A DNA stretch of 64,000 nt, from assembly GCA_000727475.1 (NCBI GenBank), contig KL647297.1, forward strand, positions 1,645,295 through 1,709,294. The letters run 5' to 3'. Under the pieces are notes generated by a model. The model made no database searches. It saw only the letters and a list, made by a program, of their open reading frames with translations, and was not told the DNA's origin. Positions 51,238 through 62,362 of the stretch are shown here, one piece after another. A program made the translations under genes and the position numbers. Each line of letters opens with the position of its first letter. The stretch's first letter is position 1. Origin of the DNA: Sarcocystis neurona. Taxonomy: Eukaryota; Apicomplexa; Conoidasida; Eucoccidiorida; Sarcocystidae.

Positions 51238-54200
51238 AGATAGTGACGGGACGGCAGCAACAGCTCCTCGGCAAAAGCACTTGCAACCGCCGCAGCCAAA
51301 GGGGAAGTGGGCGCGCGGCAGCTGCAGAGGACAAGGAAGACGAGGAGGAGCAGCAGCAGCAACACAGGCAGCTGAAAAGACAAGAGGAGGCGCAGTGCAG
51401 GGAGGTAAAGGAAGTTCTAACGCAGCGTAAATAGGGAGAGGAACATCTTCGAGCCTAGCAGCACTACCACAACAGCAGGGCAGCGTCCATGCAGGTATAT
51501 ATATATATATGTGTGTTGTGGTATCCATGTATGTAGATGTCCCATATAAATGGGCAGGTAGGTGGAGAGGCAAATAGCGAGAGAAGTGTATATCCCTTTC
51601 ATGTATATGCGTTTCAGAGTCGGCGAGCAGTCGCTGGACAGCAGCTGCGCTTTCTGATACTGCTGCTGCTGCTGCTCCTGTCGGTACGCATGTGTACTGG
51701 AGAGATACTCTCGACAGCCCCGGAAGCCCTGCTGCCGTCGCTATGTGTGCTGGCCCAGCTTGCTGCCGCTGTCACAGCAGCAGCCGCCAGCAGCACTACC
51801 ATAGCAGCAGACGCCTCGAGGGGACCTGCGGTAGCAGCAGATTCAGCAGCAGCACAGGCACCGAGCGCCGCGACTGCTGCAGCACCAGCATCAACAACAG
51901 TCGCACTGCAGAAGTGCAAGCCCGTACCGAAGGAAGCGGCAGTTCCTTCCCGGGCAGCAGCACGAGTTTTACACGCAGAAGCCGTTCTTGACTATGTGGC
52001 AGGGCACCAGCAGCAGCTCAGGCTGCAGCAGTCCGCCTCGCTGCAGCAGAATGGAGAACAGCAGCAACTGGAGAGCGACGTCGTACTCGGGAAGTGGGGG
52101 GTTGTTCTTGCCCCCGTCCCCGCTGCTGCTCTCGCTACGCCTGCCGCTGCTGTACGCAATACAGACACGCCGCGTGGTGCTGGTGACTGGTGCAGCAAGA
52201 GGAAGCAGCAGCAGCAGCCGCTGCCTGCCTTTTCTGCCACTTCTGCTGCTGGAGGCCGGCTGGGGGTGCCCGCCTCTCCCTTGGCCTGCTGCTGCCAGCT
52301 GCACCGTGTACTCCTCGGAGGTCCAGCCTCAGCAGCAACTGCAGATTCAGCAACAAAACACGCTGCGGCGCCACCAGCAGCGGCGGCCGCAGCAGGGGGT
52401 GGAGCAGCTGCCTCACCGAGGAATGCAGCGACAGCACCAGGGGACCGACCAGCCGCAGCAGTGTGGCCAGGGGAGTCAGCAGCAGGCACCACTGATGTCG
52501 CTGCAGTGGCTGCAGTGGCAGCAGCGGCTGCAGCCATCCTGTCTAGCAGAACTCCCTAGTCTAGACCTCGATAAGAGACAGCTACTTCTGAGTGCCGCTC
52601 GGGCTGCTGCTGATGAGCTCGCATGCCGTAACAGGCAGCAGCAACACGGACAACGCTCTGCGTACGAGCCGCGGCACCACCATCCGCAGCCCTGGTCTAT
52701 CTCCGAGCAACAGCAGCAGCAGCAGCACTCCTGTGACTTACAGCAGCAGCAGTATTGGCATCCGGCACCTCAGCAACTGCCGCAGCAACCTCGTTCGTAC
52801 GTGCCCTGGCAGCAGCAGCAGCACCTGCAGCATCAGCACCTGCAGCACCAGCAGCAAGATTGCAGGTTTCGTCGGCAGCAACACCGCATCATCTTTGCCC
52901 TGCAGGACAGATGCGTCGCCCAAGCGGTCGCACAGCATGTGAGGGGAGCACGCGGAGGCTACTTTGACAACTGGGTAGAACTGTTAGCGCCTCCCTCGCA
53001 CCTGCTGTGCTGCAGCGGCCCCATCTTTACGGCTGTTGCTGCTGCTTCAAAGCGGCAACAGCCGAAGCCCCCGCTGCTCCTGACGACTGCTGCAGCGCTG
53101 CTGCGGCTGCTGCTGCCCTTGGATCCGCTGCTCAGTTCTTGCGGCGTGCTGGTCGTCGAGGTGCAGCAGCGGCGTGAGGCTGCTGTCGACCTGCTGCTCG
53201 GCCTGCTGCGAAAGATCCTACGCAGAAATACACGACTCCGGCTCGTGGTGCTGCTCTCCGATGCGGCTGCTTCCGCAGATGTCCTGCAGCAACTTCTGGA
53301 GGGCTTTGCATACGAGCAGAAGCAGCAGCAGCAGCAGCCCGGAACGCAGCAGCAGCACGTGGCGCAGCAGCAGCAGCAGCACGAGGCGCAGCAACTTCCG
53401 CAGCGACTGCAGCAGCAGCAGCAGCAAGTGGAGCGGCAGCAGCCCTTCGAGCCGGGTGTGACGTTAAAGCGGGAAAAGGAGGAAGTGCAGCGACGACAGC
53501 AGCAGCAAGACGTGCGCACTGGTGGTGAAACGAAGAGGACAAACTTGGTTGCGGAAGAAGGTCTTGTAGTGTGGGGTGACGCAGCAGAAGAGCGCCGCTG
53601 CTGCGCAGCCGCCGGCTGCTGCTGTTTGCTGGGAAGCGGGGGCCACACATGCACAAGACACCGACCAGCGATGGCAGCTGCTGAAACAGCATTCTCCCCC
53701 TCTGAACTTGCTGCCGCCGCTGGAGCTGCTCCTGCTTCCGCAGAGGAAGAAGATGGTGCTGCTGCTGACGGCAGGGCACGCGCTGCTGCTGCGGCTGCTG
53801 GAGCAGACAACGGTGCACCACGTGCCTCGGCACCGCGCAAAAGGAAGAGCCAGTGGGACGTCCGCCCAGGCTCGGCAGAAGAAGGAGCAGGAGGACGAGG
53901 ACTTCGTCCACATTTTTCGCCCGAAGGCGCAGGAGGAACAGCAGCAGCATCAACTGCAGCAGCACCGACAGGAGCAGCACCACAGGCAGGGGCAGCACGA
54001 CTGGCAGGAGCGGCACCGACAGCAGCAGCGGCACTGGCAGGCCAGGCAGCAGCAGGAGCAGCTCTGCCTTGGGAACTCGCTGCCCGGTCTCTCGCAGCGG
54101 CAATGCCAGCGGCGAGAGCAGCGTCAGCAGCGGCACCAGCAGCTGTGTCATCAATTCCGACAGCAATAGCGGCACAGGGGCTATTATCCTTGTCGGGTTT

Positions 54201-57200
54201 GACAGCAACAGCAGCAGCAATATCCCCAGCAACAGCGGCAAGCGGCATGGCGACAGCCCTGTTTGGGTGTGGAGCAGCACCTGCAGCGACATCAGAAGGC
54301 GTGGGAGTCGGTAGGGCGTGCCTCAGCGCTGCAGCAGCTGCTGCAACAGCGTGGGGGACCACTCCATCTCCCGCAACAGCAGCAGCGTATACTGCTGCGT
54401 TTGTGTCTGCGTCAGTTCCGGCGCTGACGGCTGCCGCTGCGTTGAGCTCCTTGCCTGCAGCACCACTCTTTTTCTGGCCAGCAGCAACCCCACACACCGC
54501 ACTAGCTGCTGCTGGTGTGCAAGCGCCGGAGTTGTGTCCGCAAGCACATGCGCCGCCGACAGAGGAAGCTCGAGCAGCAGTAGCAGCAGCAGCAAGCGCC
54601 TTCGCTTGTTCGCAGAGTGGGGCTGCTGTGGAAGAGCAGCAGCAGGATACCCAGCAGCGCGTCGTGGCCAGCTGCGACAGCGACATGAGCACCAGCAGCT
54701 GCGGCCGTTCGATGGGGGGCCAGCCGACAAGCAGCAGCTCTCTGAAGAGCGACAGCAGCCGCAGCGGCACCAGAAGGAAGGGGTCGAACACCCACGGGAG
54801 AAGGAGTAGAGCAGGAGAAGGCTCGACGAACAAGCGTAAAAGGCGTCGAGGCAGGAAGAGACTGGGCAATCAGCGGAGCAGCGGGCGCAGCAGCAGCATA
54901 CACAGCAGCAGCAGACTACGGAGAGGAAGCAAGAGCAGCAGCCGCAGCAACAGGAGCGGCAAAAGCGTGAGTCAGAAGCGGAAGACAGGCAGGAGGCAGA
55001 CGGACAAAAAGAAGAAGAAAAGGAGAAGGAGAAGAAAAAGACTGGGGGAGCGCTTGCATGCAAACGTGAAGAGTGACAAAGGCATGCCTTTTGGTGTAAA
55101 GGCTGAAGGCGGCGGAGTCATTTGTTTAGACGTGAACGACGAGCAGCAGCAGCAGCAGCCTCTGCTGCTGTCTGGTGCAGCTCAGGAATTCCTGGTTCTC
55201 AGCGCTGACAGCAGCAGCAGCACAGGAGGAGGAGAAGGACGAGAAAGTGAAGATGGCAGTAGGAGCGGAAGCGTAAGCAGAAGTGCCGGCAGCGATGACG
55301 GGGGGAACGAAAGCAGCAGCGACAGCAGCAGCAGTGAGAGCGACACCAGCGAGAGCAGGAGTATGAAGAAGAAGAGTGTAAAGCGCCGTAGCAGCAGCAG
55401 AAGGAACAGCGGGCGTGCCGTGCACAAAACCCGCAACAGCAGGAAAAAAGACGCGAGAGCTGAAAGTCGAAGAGACAGAGACTCTCTGCTGTCGGTGAAG
55501 CAGCAGCAGCACAAGGTTGAGTATGAGGAAGTGTCTGACGGAGAAGACTGCGTGCTGCTGCGTCGCTCGGGGACGGAGGAGAATGACCGTCGCAGCAACA
55601 GCAGGAGTCTGGGAAAGGATAGAAGCAGTGGCGCAATGAGAAGAGGTGGCCGCAGTGACAGGCACACCAGAAGAGGGAGCAGCGGAGACAGCAGGAATGC
55701 GCAGAGAGAAGAGAGGAGCAGCAGCAAGGACAGGCGCGACAGCAGCAGGAGGAGGAGCAGCAGCCGTGACGCAGACGGAAGCCGGGCCAGCCGCAGCAGC
55801 AGAAGCATCACCAGCCGTCGTAAAGAGAGCACCAGCAGAAGTATCAGCAGAGCGTTCAGAAGACGGAGGAGCAGCAGCAGAAGCATAAGCAGGAGCAGCC
55901 GTAGCCGCAGCCCCAGTGGCTCGGGGCGGCAGAGACGAGGAAGCTGCAGGGCCGGCAGCAGCGAGAGGCCGCGCAGCAGCAGCAGTGGGAGAATGCACAA
56001 CAGCTGCCGCACTAGCAGCAGGAGACGGGCCAGCATGACCGCTACAACTTATTCTCCTCTGGTTTGCCGCAGCAGTTTGAACTGCGTCAGCAGGAAACAC
56101 TTGCGCCGCGGTTCGCGTAGAGGCAGCAGTCGCAGCTCCTCTGTTGAGATTGTCAGAGACAGAGGTGCAGCTACTGCTGATGCGTGCGTGCTGCTGCAGG
56201 AGGCCGGCGAAACCGAGGCCGCGACAGCAGGGGAACTTGGAGCCAACCTGGAAGCGACAGCAGCAGCAGCAGCAACAAAGAACGGGACCTGCGCAGCCGT
56301 GGCAGGAGTGCAGCAGCAGAGACCGACAGCAGAACTCGCAGTGGATAGTGGAAGAACAGCGACAGCGGCTGCAGAGAAAGAAGTGACAAGGCTCCCAGCA
56401 GGAGGCGGACTCGAAGCAGCAGCAGCAGCCCAGGCACACGCAGTCACACGGGACGACGCAAAAGGAACACCAGCAGCAGTGGAGCATGCGTCCGGTCATG
56501 GACAAGCAGAAGCGGCAGCGGCCAGCAGCGATTCTGCAGCGTTATGGGCAGCCTCCCAGTGGGCGTACTGTTCTTCGTTGACAGCTGTAAAACAGCCTTC
56601 AACCGGAAGCGACCGCGTGTCCTCAACAGCGCGTGCTGCTGCTTTTGAGCCTTTGCCCCCTACGTCCGCCGTCTCGCCTTCTGCTGTAGCAGACGCGTCG
56701 CCGGGTGCTCGCCCAGTCTCCGCTGCAGGTGCGGCTGGTGCTGCTGCAGTGTCTGGGGTTGCTGCTGCTCCGGCGGTTCCGAGGGCCGGCAGTGATGGTG
56801 GTGGGCGCAGTGCTCCAGCGGAGAAGTCAGCAGTTGCTGTTGACGGGAGTGGCGGTGCTGCTGCTGTGCCTGCAGCTGAGGTAGAGTCTGCAGTTGCAGC
56901 CGTTGTGGACGCTGCTACTGAGGACGACGTGGGAAGTGTTGCTGCTGCTGAATGGCCCGAGCTTGGCCCCGGGAAAGCGGCTACTACGTCAGCTGCTCTG
57001 CAGGTGACTCGCCAGCTAGCCCCAGCAGCAGCAAGTGCAGCAGCACCAGCACCCGCTGCAACAGGGACAACGGCAGCAGCAGCAGCACCAGTAGCACACC
57101 CTCCAGACACGAGGGCAGAAGCCGTGCAGGGAACTGCAGCAGCACGCGCAGCAGCATATATCACCGCGCCAGGGTTATCAACAGCCTATTCAGTCACAGC

Positions 57201-60200
57201 GGCGGCAGCAGCGCCAGCCCTAGCAGCACCAGCACCAGCAGCAGCTGCACCAGCAGTTGCACCGGCAACGGGAGACCCCGCAACACCGACACCCGCAGCA
57301 GCTGCGTCACCAGGAGCCCTACCAGCAGCAGCTCCACCAGCAGCAGCTCCACCAGCAGCAGCTCCACCAACAGCAGCTCCACCAGCAGCAGCTCCACCAG
57401 CAGCAGCTCCACCAGCAGCAGCTCCACCAACAGCAGCTCCACCAGCAGCAGCTCCACCAGCAGCAGCTCCACCAGCAGCAGCACCAGGCCGACGTGTGCA
57501 CACCTGCTGTAGATGTGGGAGAGAGGTTTTTAAATCGAATTTGCAGGAGACGTCTGAGATTAACACAAGGCGCCCTGAGAGCTTGGCTACCGCCGACACG
57601 GCGGCAGGGTTTACTTTACCGACAAAAGAGGAGCAGCAGCGGGGCTGGCAGCAGCAACAGCACTTCCTGCTGCAGAGCGAGCAGCGACAACCGGAGAAAG
57701 GCCGCGCGCCTCTGCAACAGGAGTGCTTTGATGAGCTCCCTGTCCAGCACCTGCTGCATACGCAGGAAGAAGAGCTGGAACAGCTGTGGGGGATGCCGTG
57801 CGTCGTGTCGGCGGAAGAGCCCCTGCTACCAGTGGAAGTGCTGTACTTGAAGCAGAGCTGCGAGGATGTTGTTGCGTGCGCCACCCGCACAGGTACAGCA
57901 GGAGAAGGAGACAGACGAATGACAGCCACTGCGACAGCAGCTGCAGCAACATGCCAGCAGCAGCAACAGCAGCAGGGAGCGCCTGCGCACGCGGATAATG
58001 CCCAGAGACTTGCAGCGCACGCGTCAGAGCAGCAAAAAAGCAGCCGCAACAGATCCAGCAGCCAAACAGCAGCTGCGGCACACTCAACGCGCGAGGCAAC
58101 AACAGACCCGCAGCAGCGGCAGCAGGACACAACGGGGACCAGCAGTTCCCTCGCGTCAGCCCCACGTCACGAGTAGCAACAACACGCCAACGACGAGCAG
58201 TTCAACAACCCGCTGCAGCCACTACACACAGCTGCTTCCTGCGAGTGCATCTCAAAAGCTATAATTATATGTAGGTGCGCGCATATATTACGTATATGTA
58301 TGTGTGTATATGTGTATATATATATGTATACGTATATATCTATATATATATGTATATGTATACATACGTATATGTATATATATTCATACATATACATATA
58401 TAATATATGCGTGTATATATATATATGTAAAAACGTGTATGTGGAAATGTGTTTGTGTGTGTGTGTGTGTGTGCATATATACATGTGAGTTTGTCGTGCG
58501 TTAAGTGTCTCTTTACAAAGGACTGAGACGCTGCTTTTTTGTTCGAAAACTTCCACGTGTCTATATAGAGTGGGTTCTGTGTGTGTGAGTATTCACCCAG
58601 GCGTATACATAAATAGAGAGAGAAAGACAGCTATCTGCGCACTCCAGCATGCACGCATGCGTACGGTTATGTGTATGGATATGTGTACACGTGTATATAT
58701 ATATATATATATATGTGAGCATCTATTTAGCTATAGACGATATGTGTGTATGTGTGTGTATACAAGTGTGTACATGCATCAGCTGTTGAGTAGATTCCGG
58801 CATCTAATAACACGGGTGATGTACAGGGCCGGTGGTCTTCGTTGATGCATTTGCACTGCTCGCTGTGCTGCTGCCGCAGTGCTGGAACTGCATGCGGCGG
58901 GGAGCAGGGGCGTGGACGGAGATGTCCTGGTCTTTCTGCCCACCGCAGATCATGTGACGCGCATGCAGCAGCTACTGCGACAGCAGGGAGAGCAGCTGCT
59001 GGCAGCGACGCATCGACAGGGCACCGCAGCAGCTGCTGCTCTCCCTGGTATCGATATCATTCGACTCCCCTCAGGTACGCTACTCCCATATATATATATA
59101 TATATCACGTGCGTAAATTTGCACGTGTGTATATGTGTGTGTGTATTCTTGTATATCAGCTTCAATGTGTCTAAGGAGCAGACTTATACAAAGACACGGG
59201 TACTTCTCTGTGTGCCTCTGACGTGTATCTTGCTCTCTTACAGCTGTAAACGTACATAAATACATAAAGAGAGGGACAGAGAGATACGTAGGCAGAGACA
59301 GACAACGGCATCTGTCTATATTCGAAGTTGAAAGGAAGAAGACAGTTGATGTATATAGAATCACACGTGTGTACACAACAGAACAATATATATATATATA
59401 TATATATGTATATGGAGAGGAGGAGAAACAGAAGGCAAAGAAGACCTCAATTTATATATATGTAAGAAGAGAAACCGAGAGATGGACAGGGAGAATGACC
59501 TGTTTATCCCCTCTATGTTGCATGTACTTTCCGCCTGTACTTATCAAGACAAACCTATGTGTCTACGTATGTGTAGGTAATATACAGACACGTAAGCGAA
59601 GCCGAGGTGACCCCCTGGACTCTGGTGCTGGCTTTTCTAACGTATGCGTGGAATGTGTGTGCCATTAAAAAACGCCGCTCGCAAACACGTGCGTTCCCTC
59701 CTGTACAGCCAGGCGCTGTGTAATATGTATATATACGTAGGGCTCCACGTATGTATGTGTATGTGCAACAGTGTACATATCTCTGTGAACGTAGTGTGAA
59801 CGTAATCCTCGGTCGATGTAGATTTATTGCCTGTGTCTCTACAAAGCGTTTCCGCCAGCCAGTCGTTAGCCTGTCTGTGTATGTGTACGGAGAAACATAC
59901 CTACCTATTTCTACAGCGGGTCCCGTATGTACCTAGGAGTTAATACCGCAGCCTGCGGGTAAGGCAGGTGACTTCGTGTGGGACCGCCGGGGAGTTAGAT
60001 ATTGCAGTCATAGACAGAGTTCGTTGTAGCAGCTGCGTATACCGCCTCCGTGAGACGGTAGCGGCGAGCGTGGGACGCGGAGAGCGCCAGGATCGCTGAG
60101 AAGAAGTAAGTCGCCTTGAGAGAGTCGTTTCTTCTTCGGCGCCGTTACAGAGATTGGCGCTGCTGCTGCTGCAGCGGTTGTTTCTTCTCACCCCCTCTGC

Positions 60201-62362
60201 TAGACTGTCTGCTGTTGCTGCTTTTGCGGAGGGGGTTGAGCGGATCTGTCTCTCTTGCTGCTGCCCGTGAAACTGCGCGTCTCTCACTGGTGGCGCTGCC
60301 TCGGCTGGTGGCGTCTGCTGTTTCTGCGTCTACTGGCTGCTGCTTGTTGGACCCACAAAAGAGGTGGTTGAAAACGCAGCGTGAAAGACGGTGTGTACAT
60401 AGGGTGAATTCGTCTTTGCTTTGTTTCCCCCTACTGCTGATCCTTGGCGCCGCCGATGATTATCTTCGCTGCTGCTACCGGTACAGCTGCCTCCTGGTGA
60501 CCTGCAGCAACCCGACGTGATGGTGCCGGGGTTGCTGCTGGTCCTCCGCTGTTGCTGCTTTCTGGCCCTCGATGTTCGCTGCTGTCGCTGCTGCTGACCG
60601 AAGTCTGTGTCCGCGCACAGCCCCTGCTGCCGCGAGTTTGCTGGTGGCAGTGCTTACACCGCTGCTGCTGCTGCTGTGGCTTCATCGGTGGTCCTCGTTC
60701 TGCCAGGACTCTCCATTTGCTAGTGCCGGTACGCCTCTTCTAGTGCTGTAAGGGTTCCTTCGTCAGCACGCGTAAGGCTTGTTTCTCTTAGGTTGCCGCT
60801 GCTGCCGCTGTTTTTGCTGCTAATGTTGCTTCAGCTGTGTCTGTCTTGGAGCTGCTGCGATTACTGCGGCCGCTGCCACTACTGCCCGTATTCCTGTCGC
60901 CGCGGGCGTTTCTGCTGCTGCTAATGCTGCTGCTGCTGCTGCCTGCGCCGTGGCTGCTGCTGCTGTGGCTGTTGGGACTGTGGCAGCTGTTACTGCCGTC
61001 GGTATTATGAATCCTGCTGCTGTTGCTGCTGGTTGGATTGGGCAATGCTGTGGGCTTGTGTGTGCAGATACCAACCGCTTCGTTCCACCGTTAGTCGCCC
61101 CTCTCGCGCAGGAAAGCGACGTCTCTCGGTGTGTGTTTCTTACGGATGCTGCCTTGCCCCCTCCTCTGCCTCGGTGCTCAGCAGAAGTTTCCGCTGCTGC
61201 TGTGGGCGGTGGTGCAGGTGGTGGTGGCTCTACTGCTTCTGGTTTTCGTTTGCCTCGCGTGCGCTGCGTTGTGGACTGTCTGTACACCCGATGCGAGAGT
61301 GTGGGTCACCCCCTCCTGCTCTGTAGTCTTTTCTCAGCGCCACAGGCGCTGCTGCCGGTCGACGCTGGTACTGCGTTCTTACGAGCAGCGGCTGCGGGTG
61401 CACACCATTGCTGTGATTGCTGCACCAGGTTCTGCTGCTGCTGCTGCTCGCCCCACTCGTGCCCTCGTCCACAGACCAACTGCAGTGTCTTTCCTTCTGC
61501 TTCTGCTGCTGCCGCACCTGCTTCCGCGAGTGCTGCCGCTGCTGGTACGGCAGCGCCACGAGCGCTCTGCATCCGCCTCATCGCCAGAGAGTCCCCTCCT
61601 CCTGCTTTTCCTTCTTTTTCGCATTTTCCTGCTGATGCTGCAGGGGTTAGTTCTGCGAGACGCTTTCCTCTGGCGGCGGCGCTGAGGGCTTGGTGGGCTG
61701 CTGCTGATGCAGCTGCAGGCTCGCCTTTGAATAGCAGCAACAGCAGCTACGAAGGCAGCAGGTGCGACTACACGAGTGGTGATAGTAGGAGTAATAGTAG
61801 GAAGAGTAATAGTGGCAGCGACAGGCTGCCGCTGCATGCTGTACAGGAAGTGCAGATGCGGCCACTAGCACCTGTGCTCCTGCTTGTCTTGTCTTTTGGT
61901 CTCTCGCTTGCTGCACTGCCCCTGTTGGCTGCTCCTGCTGCTGCTCACGTCCGCGCTGCATTGGAGCTGCTGCATGCACTGCAAGCGATCGAGTGGAAAA
62001 CATCGCAGCAGCAGAGCCGGCAGCAGAAACAACAGCAAGAGCACCCGCAGCTGGGAATGCAGCAGATGCAGGAGGAACAGGAGAATGAGAAGGAGAAGGA
62101 AGAGGAGGAGGAGCAAGAGCACAAAGGAGAACAGTCTCGGCCGCAGCAACACCCGCCAGGCGGGCGACGGCGACAGAAGAACGAGCAGCAGCAGCAGCGG
62201 TCCCCACGTGAAGAAGAAGACGAGCAGCAGGCGGGAAGTTTGAATTTGAGCCGTGGTACTGTGTCGGGACAGTGGGTCCTGACCAAACCGATGGGAGTCT
62301 TCATGGCAGCGGTGGATCTGCAGCCGATGATTGTTCGACTACTTGTCGTCAGCAGCAAAGAT
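51238..62362 (+). CDS. Giant DEAH-box helicase-fold protein with degenerate ATPase motifs (DHX35-like pseudo-helicase)
   Basis: Exons 51238-51404, 51618-52082, 52165-57892, 58880-59074 and 61068-62362 join in matching phases (0, 0, G|TG, G|AT) to about 2,600 residues. They follow a DEAH helicase from end to end. The P-loop position is VVLVTGAARGSSSSSR, then LLLLEAGW. Motif Ia is LQDRCVAQAVAQHV. Motif II is GVLVVEVQQRREAAVDLLLG, where DEAH-type proteins have DE(A/V)H. Motif III is VVLLSDAAASAD. RecA2 starts PVEVLYLKQSCEDVVACATR and GDVLVFLPTADHVTRMQQLL. Motif V is RCVFLTDAAL then LPRVRCVVDCLYTR. The motif VI position is Ala/Ser only. The winged-helix and HA2 parts are well kept: PLAPVLLLVLSFGLSLAALP, AALELLHALQAIE, WVLTKPMGVFMAAVDLQPMI. 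About 1,480 low-complexity residues, including an Arg/Ser-rich stretch, separate the lobes. ATP hydrolysis is unlikely. The N-terminus and the end after 62362 are incomplete. Confidence 0.8.
57361..57480. repeat. Two identical 60-bp repeats built of 15-bp units
   Basis: 57361-57420 and 57421-57480 are identical base for base. Each consists of four 15-bp units encoding PPTAA or PPAAA. Related single units extend from about 57320 to 57483. It lies in frame within the helicase-like gene. Confidence 0.97.
57893..58879 (+). other. Intron between RecA2 exons of the helicase-like gene
   Basis: The GTACAG donor at 57893 and CTGCTGCCGCAG acceptor at 58879 join ACATRT to VLELHAAG in phase. It includes a repeat-rich 5' part that stays open to a stop at 58176, a dense (TA)n/(TATG)n block at about 58270-58430, a (GT)n run at 58450-58475 and a (TA)n at 58694-58714. 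Confidence 0.75.
59075..61067 (+). other. 2.0-kb intron of the helicase-like gene
   Basis: It joins IDIIRLPS to DTNRFVPPLVAPLAQ in phase. TA microsatellites lie at 59090-59103 and 59387-59411. From about 60150 the sense strand becomes CTG-type repeat that continues to just before the acceptor. No separate gene was seen inside. Confidence 0.7.

Noticed and set aside
52959..54869. 636-codon open frame on the minus strand
   Set aside because: Antisense to RecA1 and the insertion of the helicase-like gene. It is kept open by triplet repeats and contains no motif.
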